From: Oegoconia quadripuncta
Taxonomy: Eukaryota > Arthropoda > Insecta > Lepidoptera > Autostichidae
Assembly (NCBI GenBank): GCA_949316235.1
Contig: OX438743.1
Span: forward strand, 17,667,771 to 17,731,770
Direction of reading: 5' to 3'
DNA length: 64,000 nucleotides
Shown: positions 35,001-47,000 of the stretch, in pieces
How positions within the stretch are numbered: the first letter of the stretch is position 1
How the letters are laid out: each line of letters begins with the position of its first letter
The notes under the pieces: model-generated
Told to the model about the DNA's origin: nothing
Seen by the model: only the letters and a program-made list of their open reading frames with translations
The model's database searches: none
Position numbers and translations under genes: made by a program

Positions 35001-38000
35001 TCACTACGAGGCGTCTGGCATATTTCAGTTGCGATCTATCAGTGAAGGTCGTCTGCTTTCGTTCAGCGCTGGCCAGGTTCCGCTTGTCTATGTTGATTCC
35101 CTGAAATTTAAAAAGTATGTCAACAATCCTTCTGTCATTCCTCAAAAAATAGTACAATGTTTGGTAGAGAGCTGGAATATGTATTTTTGTACATTTTTTC
35201 TCTGCAAAAATATTCCCATTTGGCCTACTGTAGAACAGTCTAGTAAAGAACAGCATGTATTTACTTCGAGTTACCTTGCAATAATCTTGCATTACTCATT
35301 ACTTCTATCCTCTAATATTCGCCCTTTTTGTTATCATATCAAAGCGACAGTTTACAATCAAAAAATAATTGAAAAAACAAAACTTAATTGAACCGTCAAA
35401 CAATGGGAAATAATTGAAGAAGATATTGCAAACCTCCTCCTTTTTTGAAGTCGGTTAAAATTAGGTTGACGATGCCAATAACTGTGTTTGCTTGAGAGGA
35501 GATAGAGCGGTGTGTATGCGATGCGACCATATGAAGCACATGTGGCAATTGCAGCCTCTTCGTGGCTTCTGTGCTCCTGGTACGTTTTAACATAAATGTG
35601 GTAAACAAATATCATTTCTGAACATGTTTAATGTAAACCAAAAGCATTGTATGGACATAACAGTGCATGTGGGTGCACAATATTATAATTCAAAATTGTT
35701 TTGCTTAATAAGGAATTTAGGATACAAGCGTGGAAAGTACATCTTTCAACGACCCACAGAAGGATGATATACTAAAAACTATAAATTAAAAATTTTGAAA
35801 ACCCCGACAACATTGATGGAACAGGTTATTATGTCGTCCTGGTGTTTAGTTAGACCAAAAGATAGTGTTCCAAGCTAATGGCTTAATCTTAAATGTAAAA
35901 AAAAAATAGAAAACCCTCGATAGTCTATGATATCATTGTAATACACCACACATACACACAACACCGTCAAACACAACACCCGTCGTTTTTCGTAATAGAA
36001 TATATATTTCGTTTTTATACGGATAAGTTACGAAGGCATAACTTTCAAAGTAGTTAAGAGCATGATGTATATACAATTATAAAAACAACGCTGCATAAAA
36101 ATCGGTGAAAAACGAAACGGATGGCATGAAGTAAAATTTAAAAGTAAAAGGTTTTGTAGATTTGATATATCGCTCGCTACGCACAGGTTTTAGCAGCGTT
36201 ATTTGAGTTTCTATAACTGCTACAAAGCTACATTCGTAAATAAATCCACCTGAGAACCACAAAGCCGTGGATGCCGATTTTTGAAATTCGGATGCATATT
36301 TATAAAACGACTGTTTAATTTACCTTTATTTTATAGAATTTTAATTTACATTCGTTTTTTGTTGCATGGAAATTTGTTTTTTTAATTTAAATAATTTATA
36401 AAGGTATAGTTTCATTCCAGTTATTTCAATAAACGATATACGTACATTCGGACTGGATACACAAGGGATCGGCAAACACATAAAAGCCTTCGTTTTTCGC
36501 CGGGACTTAAAAATGAGATTCGTAACTTTAAAAATTATAAATGTTATTCCAATTCGAATTTTCTTGTATTCTCCAAATCCTGTGCAAATGGCCATTTTCT
36601 GGAGACGTGTGCGCCATCTTAAGCCGTACAGTCACTAACAATATATGAATGAACTGTTTGTATATTTTACCCTCGCCACGGAGTGGTGTAAAACTTTAAA
36701 ACCTTCATCGGTTTGAGTCTGTAATTTTTTCTTGTGCACAACGGGTTAGCACTTCACCTCAAAGGTGAGGCCGAAGGTTGAAGCATACTGACCCGGAAAC
36801 CTTATGTAAATGTAAATGTTAATTTCTGTCGGACATATCATGCAAAGTCTGGCGAGAATTTGTCACATAAATTACGCTTGAGCGGTAGACGGTGGTCTAC
36901 CTCAAATTTCACAAAGTTCCTACCTACGTATATGACGCTAGAATAAACACAGTATAGAATTCAGCTTTTTTGACAATGTCGGACAACATATTTCGGTGAC
37001 ATTTATGCACAGATTTTTGATATATAAATTACTAGCTTTCCGACTTCGTCCGCGTGGAAGATTTGATCAAATTCGGTTCGGAAAAAATGTTTGCCTCTAT
37101 GTTAATCCAGGTCCTAATCTGTCTACAAACCAAATTTTATCCAAATCCGTCCAGCGTGAAGAGGTAACAAACATACATACATACACACACACAAACTTTC
37201 GCATTTATAATATTAGTTGGGATAATCATATGTAAAGCAGTCTCGTAAGAGAATGAGGATTCCAGCAACACGGCACGCCAGAATGCTGACTTGAAATATT
37301 GAACGTATGACACAATTTTTTTTCTTTGGGCATTAATAGGCACTATTAAAGCACAATATTTTGACATATTGTGTATTCTAGTATTTCGTACGTGACAAAG
37401 TATACCTAGCCTGTTTAGTGTAGTGGTTAGAAACTCTGCTGCTATACCAATAGACCGCGGATTCGAATCCCGCTAGGGGCATATGTTTGTATGATGAATA
37501 CAGACTTGACTGTTCCCGAGTTATGGATGTTTTTCATCTATTTATTTACAAAAAATGTATTTGTGTAGTTTATCAATCATCTGGTATCTATAATACAAGC
37601 TTAGTTGCTTAGTGTGGAACTAGATGGCGCTGTGTGTTTGTGCAAAGATATTTATGTTTTTATAATATCGTCGCTGGCATGTCCAAAACAATTATTAACT
37701 TAAAAAATAAAGTCTTTTCGCCAAAGTGTACTAAATTGAAGATTTATTACACATTTTCTACGTTCGTAATATAAGTACAAAGGTCATCGAGATCCCTTCT
37801 ATCGCCTACGTAAATGCCTTTCGAGGGTATTGTAAAAGTATCAAACCGTCGACATGCCTTCGCCTTTTTATAAATTGTTCCCGTATTTCAACTTCACCAA
37901 AATGTCGACATAAATTACGAACGTCTCAAAGAATAGGTAGGTAAACAAGGGCTAAGTATATATTTTTGCTGAACATGGAAAACTACTCACAAGATTTGTT

Positions 38001-41000
38001 GAAAACTTCTTAAACTAATTACCAGTAGCAGCACTGTGTGGCAAAAAATATGCCATGAAATTAGTTGCTATGAGAATTTTTATTATATTACCCCGGGCGT
38101 GATGGGGATAATGCTTGTATCTATAGAGCTAACTAACCTTATTTAATACTAGCTGAAATATAAATATATACATATAATTTTTAAACATAGCAAAAGGACA
38201 ATGACATCTAAATAACTTAGTTGTGTTATTGTATGGTACGTAAAAAGAATAGAACCAACCAGTCTTTTTTTTTCTTTTTTTTTATGCACAACGGGTTGGT
38301 ATTCAAATACCAACCCTTGTGATTGAGGTCAACAATCACACCTGATGTTAAGTGAAGATGAGGTCGAAGGTGGAAGCGTACTGACCCGGAAACCCCAACA
38401 CATTTGGAGGACTGGCTACATTTTTCGCCCTTTGTACATTTGTATTTCATTCATTTTAATGTATATTTTGAAGAACAACTGATTTATTTTTTCAAATTCA
38501 CTCAAATATCAATTCGTTAAATAATAAGTTTTTTATATTTTTAATTTGCGCTAATTAAATTTCTAAATAAAATTCAATAAGCATTATGATAGAAAAGTAA
38601 ATTTAAAAAAAATCTAAATATCCGGTTGCCTAAAATCCGAAGTGAAAGGATGGAATTAACTTGTGTAATTCTAAAAGGGCTCTTATGATTATATATCAGT
38701 CTGGAAAAAGTAATCTTGATATGGAAAGACCTATTTAGTGTTTGTTTGTTTGTAAACCTTTATTGTACAAAAAGGCGATATGTTACTTTTACATAGGTAC
38801 AGAGTATGAGCACAACGGCAACGGTAGTTATTATTATTATTTTATATATCAATAAATATTTATTTAGTACACCTATATAATATTTACGTTTGTATTTTGT
38901 TGCTATTTTATAGGTGTTATGTTTAAGTGGGTAGTTATGATGTCACCTAATAGATGTTAAAATCATAAGAATCTTGCTCGCCATGAGTCACAAGTCTCGA
39001 AGCAGCGAAGAAACCTAATTAGGTATATTTGTCTATTGTGCAATAAAGTGTTTTTGTATTGCATTGTATTGTATTGTATTGTAGTTATAATGTCAATCGG
39101 GTTAAAAAGACGTACTTTTGCAGGTTATGCTTCACTAAGCTAAAGCTATAACGATATTGAGTTTCTTTTTGATATTTTTCATTTAACACATTGAATGTAC
39201 TCTAAAAGTACAGTAACGTATAAAAGTACAATAAGTTGGAAAATTTAGATAACCCTCGAAACACTACATAGAAATACAATGTATTAAAAACTAAATATCA
39301 TCGAAACGGCGAAACCGATTTTCATCAAACATTCTCTCGTTTAGTCTTTCATTATAAAAAAACCGCACTCGTACGTAGAGAGATACCTTCGGACAAAGAG
39401 TGGACAAATTTTTGCCTGGCACAATAAAATAGCAAAATACACGCTTATTTCAATTTTATCTCGTACCTCAATAACTACGTGGCACATAGGTCAACAGTCA
39501 TTGACACAAAACGATATTGATTATATTATTAGCTTTATTAGCATCAGAAGTGGTATAAACTTAAAAAAAAAGACAAGGGCTTCTAAACTAAACATCTAAA
39601 CATGTATTTTCATATCCGTAATATTGATATTTCATGAGTTAAGGGAGGAACAAATCATCCAAACTAAAAGAAATTATTATTCACTCTTAATTAAGAACAT
39701 TATACGAATGATAAAGAAAGAAATGGCTCAATTGCACGCGACGACCGCCAACAACGAAATGTCCCGCGGCCGCGGTTCAGCTCGCCTTATATAGAAGCAC
39801 CGGTTGGCATCGACGGGTGTTAGTAAGACCATGCTAAAACGGCTTCTCCTGACATTTGGTCGTCCCCGACCAAGGTCTCCTGGATGGTGTCACTGGAACC
39901 AGCGTTACTTGACAGCGGTCTTGGACCTGGTTCCGGATCGAGAGGTGCCATCGATAGTTCAACGCTGGGGCCAGGTGTAGGTTTTGACGAACCTTCACAG
40001 GGGTCGTCATCATCTGCAATTGGAAACCGAATTAGATAATCAGCCAACGATCGTGTAGGTAAGCATACATCTCACAAACTTTCCTTCCATATTTGTTCAC
40101 TTAATTCACTCGTCACCATGCACTCATCGCATATCCTCATGTGCATCTCCTCCTATCGAGACGTCTCATTAAAGTAATTAGGTAATAAAACAAGGCCTTT
40201 TTCCTGTTTCCATTTCAACTGCGAAACTGCTGCTGCACCTTCAGCCCATGACCGCAAGCTCATGCAGCAACCAGCCGCAGCGGGGTTGACATCTTAATGG
40301 CCACCTGGAACAAGCCCGACCGGCGGCAAAAATGCGCACACGGGCAGCCCGACCGGCGATGATCGCACACGAGCCCAGCTCGACCGGCGATTTACGCACA
40401 CGGGCAGCCCGACCGGCGATGATCGCACACGAGCCCAGCTCGACCGGCGATTTACGCACACGGGCTAGCTCGACCGGCGATGATCGCACACGAGCCCAGC
40501 TCGACCGGCGATTTACGCACACGAGCACAGCTCGACCGGCAATGTATGCACACGAGCACAGTTCGTCCGGCGATTTACGCACACGAACTCTACGGATGAC
40601 TACACATAGTACCTTTATCTGACAGGATTCCCACTTGCCTCCGCAGGAATCCAATTAAATAACAATCGAAAAATACTCACATTCGAAAAAAGCGGCACAC
40701 GTCTCTGGTGTCCACTCACCCCTCCAGGGTAACATGTACTCGGCAACAGCCTGAGTAGTTTTCCCATAAGAGACTGTAACCAATCGTAGTTCATATCCAC
40801 CATGTGGCTGGACTTTGGTCACTCTACAGGGTCCTCTTATGCCGCTGTCTAGTTTTCCTGCACATTGTGATCGCTTCATTACATAAGTCAAGTCGTTAAC
40901 ACAAAATGTTTTAGTAGGAGCACTCCGATCTTTGTTCACTCGCGAGTCTTAGGCTGTTTGATTTTCTAGTAATAGACCTGCAGCCTGCTGACGTTAGTAG

Positions 41001-44000
41001 GCATCGGAGACTTAACTAAAGCCTCAATCTTGGGCAGATTCGGCCTTACCTGACCGTTACTTATTGTTCTTCAGAGGTACTTAGTGTTGAGAAAAGAGCA
41101 CTTGCGTAAATTTATAGAAAAACCATGCTACGTTTTCTATCGCGACTGGGGGTACTTGGAAATTATTATTTGGTCGGATAATAATGATTTGATCTCACCG
41201 GGTTCAGGAATTTGAACGCATCTATGAGACGCTCCGTTACATCCGTGAGGGTAGCAGCGTCGCGGGATGATGCAGACCCCGACGACGACGCGGCGGCCGC
41301 ATTGCTCTCGTTGACTGCCAATGGCGCTGCTTCTAGTGCCTCGGAGCCTGAGCGTTGCTCGAGGACGCTCAGCCGGTTCAGGATAGCTTCCATCGTCACC
41401 GACAGCTGACTTAGATTAGGGGGCGGTGTTGGCGTGCGCTCTCGTATGTGTTTTTTTGTTCGACCGCGGGTATTCTCGGACATTATGAATTCGAAAAATT
41501 ATCAGAAATTACACGTCAGAAAGCTAAACAAGGATTGTGAAAGGTAGATCTGTTCCCTCCGTTGCTTGTGGGCCTCATGTTGTCCTTTATCCCACTTCTG
41601 ATATTAGCTTTATTAGCATCAGAAGTGGTATAAACTTAAAAAAAAAGACAAGGGCTTCTAAACTAAACATCTAAACATGTATTTTCATATCCGTAATATT
41701 GATATTTCATGAGTTAAGGGAGGAACAAATCATCCAAACTAAAAGAAATTATTATTCACTCTTAATTAAGAACATTATACGAATGATAAAGAAAGAAATG
41801 GCTCAATTGCACGCGACGACCGCCAACAACGAAATGTCCCGCGGCCGCGGTTCAGCTCGCCTTATATAGAAGCACCGGTTGGCATCGACGGGTGTTAGTA
41901 AGACCATGCTAAAAATATTGTTATAAATTTTCATAGTCAATATTCAGTTAATGCAATTCTGGTGAAAACCGTAATTTGGAAAATCCTATAGCTTAGAAAC
42001 CATCTCCCTAATAAAACCAAGATACCGATCTTATAAAAATGTATTGAAGCAAGCTACCTCTAATCCTGGTTCTGCATATTCAAATATTAAACTTCGTGGG
42101 AACAGACACCTTCGGTAGACATTCCCGAGAGTAATCCCGGAATATCCTACTTCGCGCTTGGCTCAGCCTAATACCCCTTGATCTGAGACCTTATTAAGAT
42201 TTCCGGTAACCCGTTGGTAATATAAGTATGTCCTTATTTGATTTCATGCGGCTTATTATTTAATTGTATTCGGCATATACAGGGCATCCCACGCCTATGC
42301 CACATGGAGGGAAAGTACCTTGAATATTGTAGATTGAACATTTTATTGAAAGAAGACATTATTTAAGCAAGCGCAGCGTAGGATGAACTCATGAAAGTCG
42401 TGGGAAGTCGCTGGTTGTAGGCCGCTTGCAACCGGTGCCTCTACTATGGGGAAGGCTTATGTTCAGCAGTGGACGTCCACACAGGATTGTCAATTTGAGT
42501 TAAGTTCTATTATTACCTTATAAATATTCTAAATTATGTTATGCAATTCACTATTCGTTTTCGATTAGAGAAAAGGCATTTCTATATGAGTATTTCCTTG
42601 CTTCGATAGGCACGTTAAAACCCTGACTGCAAGGTGGCCACTAGTTTGACATAAATCCTCCAATTCGCATTGGACTCGTGTGGTGGATTAAGAAAGAAAA
42701 AGAAAGAAAACATATTTTCAGCTTACAATGGGCATGTACATGAAAATTATGAGATAATAATACTAAAACATAATAAGGTTACCTATTGAAAAGCATAACG
42801 TTTTTCACCATAAACTGACAATTCATAATATTACTCGCCATAATAGTCATTTGAAATAAACGGTTATAGCATAACTTCATTACACATAATATCATATGGC
42901 CGAATCCTGTAAGGCATAATCATAGAAAGGCATAATTTTAATAAGCATAAGTAATGAAAGGCATAATTTTTGTTGACCGTCATATTTAAAAGACATAATT
43001 TTTAAAAAGTACACATGTCAACCGAACACGAAGGGTATGGCGGGCGATCCGGGCTCGCTCTGCTCGCCCGGCTCGCTTCCGCCATACCCTTCGAACCTAA
43101 CCTATCCATGTCGGGGTGCCAAGAACTACGGTGCTCGCTTCGCTCGCACTCGCCCGGCTCGCTTCCGCCATGCCCCTCGAACCAAACCTAACCATGTCGG
43201 GGTGCAGTTATGCTTTATAAAAGTATGTCAGACAAAATTATGAATATGGTAATTTATGCATAATTAAAATCTGCGTTTCAAAGTATGCCTTATAAAAATA
43301 TGGCAAATGAAAATATAGATTTATATGATTATGGCTTTTATTATTATGCCCTTCAACAAATCTGAGTTATTATGTTTATGCGTAATAATAAATTTGCGAA
43401 ACACTATTATACTTATTAATTTGTATGCCATAATGATGTATGTCAATTGAACTTATGATAATAAACATTATGCGTTTCAAAGTGTCACCACATAATAATG
43501 CAAGCTGATATAGGTTCCAGCTCGGCATAATGCTATGGCATGAACCATATAGTACTATGAGTATATTATTTCTGTGCCACAGCGCTGATTTTCAGCTTGC
43601 ACCTTTGTAGGAGGTTAGGCGCTCAAAGAATAATTAAAAAAAATAATAATAATAAAATAATAAAATAATCGACTCCACATAGGTATGGTCCATACCTTCT
43701 CCAAATGAGAGGAGGATGTGCTCCAACAGTGGATACTGTTGATGATGTTATGCAATAAAGAGTGTTTACATTGTAAATTGATATTTATTTCCCTAGGGAA
43801 AGAGTGTAAATGTACTTTGTATATTAATTGAGGTATTCTGGAGAAGATCTGTGCCTGTTACATAAATGCCTACCTATATTATAATCGTAATTAATTATCT
43901 AACATAATTTTCAAATAAAGTTTTTAACATCTTAGACAGCAAATTTTGTATAGATACTTTTGAAGGCGAAAGGTAATAATTTCTAATGATGAATGAAACT

Positions 44001-47000
44001 GAAAGAAAGGGACCGTTATCTATTCATAATTACCTTCAATTTGCAGAACATTTTATGTTACGCTTTCATTTAATAACTTTTAATTGACTTAATTTTTAAC
44101 TTCAGATATTGTACTTACGACCCGCCCCATATGCATGTATTATACATATAAAGTTTCCGTAATAAATTTCCGTAGTAAATGCGTAGTTTGGAACAATTAA
44201 GTGCACAAACAGGCACACGCGTTTTTAACACGCTTTTTTGACTATAAACAGTTAGGCTGAGTTTTGCCTGCCCAATGGCCTTGTATAATGCCACAGGCAA
44301 AGTGTGTAATTCAGTTATTGTTATCTAGTTATTCTATACATTTCGGGGAGTGTGGGTTGGAATTACATAATCTTATTCCACCGTCACCCTTCCATCTTCG
44401 AACCACTAGGCGTGTGGAGGGATTCCACCCGTATATAGTTATATACCGAACATTCGCACTAAGAAGTTTGATTCTTCATTCATCATCCGAACAGCCAAGG
44501 CATGGAACTCCCTTCCGGCGTCAGTCTTTCCTGAATCCTACAACCTTGGGATCTTTAAGAGCAGAGTGAATAGGCATTTACTGGGACACGTGCTTCATCT
44601 TCGACCACATCGTCACTTTCCATCAGGTGAGATTGTGGTCAAACGCGAATCTAGTCAATCATAAAAAAAAAATACAATACCTACACTTGGTATTGTATCT
44701 AGGCAATGTGCAAAATATTTTATCTATCGTTACATACTGTGCCTAGGTAATGTATGAGATACCTTGGAATTGTATGCCATTAGGAGACCAGCTAAACTGT
44801 GAAATGATACAAATAAAACACTTTCACTAGAGCTACAATCATACCGAATTCGTCAGAATCGGCGAAGGATTCTTCGCGAGGTTTGCTTGTCAGAAAAATC
44901 AGACGCTTTGTTAGGTATTTCTTTTTTGTTACAATTCAGAACAACTTTGCCGGCTGTTCATTCGGTATTCTGCAGAAGACCTAGGTAAAGTGCGTTACGG
45001 TGGCTATGTGTTTAACTAATATACGCACGTATATCGTACGACGTTTTTCAACATACTTGCGAGGAAACAGAATAAAAAATCACACGTCGCCCTGCCTATT
45101 GGCTAGCACCGCGTGGCGGGCCAGTTCGAAATTAGAAAAAAAAAGAAAAACAATTAAAAGCATATTTTATTACAATTTTGTACAATCTACAGAATACCGG
45201 ATTGTACAGATTGCAGTCAGAGTGACGGTGTACAGAAACACGCAAAAAGGTGTTTTGCAACCGAATTTAAAGGTGTTTTCGGGGGCGAACCCAGGCTTAG
45301 GACGTTGCTTGGGGGAGAATTAGACACGCAACTACCATCGCTAAGTAATTTGTATAGCCAGAAAAACAAGCGACGTAAGAAATTCTCTGACACATCAATT
45401 TAGCTACTTTTTGTTTTATACTACTTAAAGCAGGGATCTCCAATCAAGGGCCCGCGGGCCGCACGCGGCCCTCGAGGTCTACCAATACGGCCTGCCAATA
45501 AATCATGCGAACAAAGTTACAGAATTATTTTTTTACAAAGTTTAAAAAAAGGTACGGACTGAGATTAAACATGTTTGTTATTACCTGAATAATGTGAAAT
45601 GTGAATTCGTGAAATTTAAAAAAAAAAAAGAATCAATTCTATTAAGATAAGACGTGTGTAACTGTGACTTGCCTCTACTGTGATTTACAATTTTGGATCA
45701 AATTTATTAGTGGAATTTATCAACTTCAATGCTTATCCAATAATTTGGATCTGTAAATATTCGTTCTATATTTCAGAGAACGGTTTTTCACACAGGGCTG
45801 TTTATGAAGTAACTATTGGGTCTTTACCTATGAAATTGGAGTTTTTTTTCTTCGTTACCAATTCCTGCGATTTTCAAAGCTTATCCAAATTTGTTTTTTA
45901 TTTGGAAAATTGATTCACATGAAATATTTTTTAATTTGTAGGCTAAATCACATATTAAAAAAAAATTGAACAGAGCTCTTTTCATGTGCTTACCATAATC
46001 ATTTCTTAGATTCGGTGAAACTTTTATAAAGCGGATACTTTTAAAAATTAACGCTGCCTATACTTAACTTAATGTTATCCGATAATACACACAAAGTTTA
46101 GCTAAATTTGGATTTGCCGTTCCCAAAAAAAAAATAAAAAATGTTTATATGGAGAAAACAGTCTTAATGAAATTCTTCATACAAAACGCCAATTTCATAG
46201 GTAAGGACCTAATATTTAGTATTCTGTGGCTAGGTCTTCACCTTTGAGACCTAGTGGAGGAGTCAATGGTGTCGATTCGGATATATACCAACTAATCTAA
46301 ACTAAAACCAGTTTTGGAGTGGTGCCGTCGCATCGTACTGTTCCAGGGAGAAAGATACAGTACTACTTTAAAACTGGTTTTAGTTTAGTTTAGTTGGTGT
46401 ACATCCGAATCTACACCAGTGTGGCCCTTAGCTAAAAACTTTGGAGATCCCCGACTTAAAGACTAGTGATACTTTAATTCATATTCCTGAATGACAACGA
46501 TAATCTCATTTAATCGTCCATATCTCGATTTTACTCGAAGTAAAGTTACATCACATATTCTTCGAAATAAACATTGAATTTTACGGGTGATCTTCACGCT
46601 TGGTTCTTTTAACATTTTTTTTTAATGGAACACTCCAGTATTTTCTCATTTAGTAAGTGTGCTTCGAACGAACACTAGTTTTGATGGTCAGTATAGTAAG
46701 TATTATACTACTAGTACTTTCCACGTTCACTTCGAGCGTGTTTAGATGGTAGAGTTGTTGGCAGAGTGGACTCCACTAACCTGTTGCTAAAAACGATTTA
46801 TAGATAGAAAAATGTTCACAACTGTTAAATTTGACAGATGTAAATTTTTCGACTTTTTGACGTTCCTAAATTTTGACATGCTAAATGGAAAACCCTTAAT
46901 AATTATGTGTATATTTTTATATATACGAGTATGTCGTAGATAGTGATAGAATTCATAATTTAGATAGATGACTGTCATAAAACGCGGTTTGCAATGGGAA

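Larger units (their letters stand above)
39528..41914 (-). mobile_element. Non-autonomous Ty3/Gypsy-type LTR retrotransposon
   Basis: 2387 bp on the minus strand, flanked by the 5-bp duplication atatt (39523-39527 and 41915-41919). Two 312-bp LTRs (39528-39839, 41603-41914) appear identical base for base. The interior retains the start of gag, a reverse-transcriptase fragment with a stop, the integrase C-terminus and a tail region. Protease, RNase H and the integrase core are absent. It lies in P5CS intron 1 in the same orientation as the gene. Confidence 0.93.
45431..46453. mobile_element. hAT-type transposon with 8-bp target duplication
   Basis: Flanked by the perfect 8-bp duplication acttaaag (45423-45430, 46454-46461). 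Ends are cagggatctccaa and ttggagatccccg, differing at one base of 13. GC-rich subterminal gggcccgcgggccgc resembles known hAT ends. No transposase frame; two other elements sit inside it. Confidence 0.85.

Noticed and set aside
34858..35292. 144-codon frame as an alternative P5CS start
   Set aside because: Residues upstream of the exon 2 acceptor are intron-like and unlike a presequence, and both splice signals are good.
40241..40654. 137- and 96-codon frames on both strands
   Set aside because: They fall in the 60-bp tandem repeat of the LTR element; repeat-driven open frames.
43037..43243. 68-codon frame in a GC-rich patch
   Set aside because: Composed of the two degenerate GC-rich units in the fold-back core; no homology recognised.
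45000..45323. 107-codon plus-strand frame before the hAT
   Set aside because: Basic, low-information peptide without known motifs; no splice or poly(A) context.
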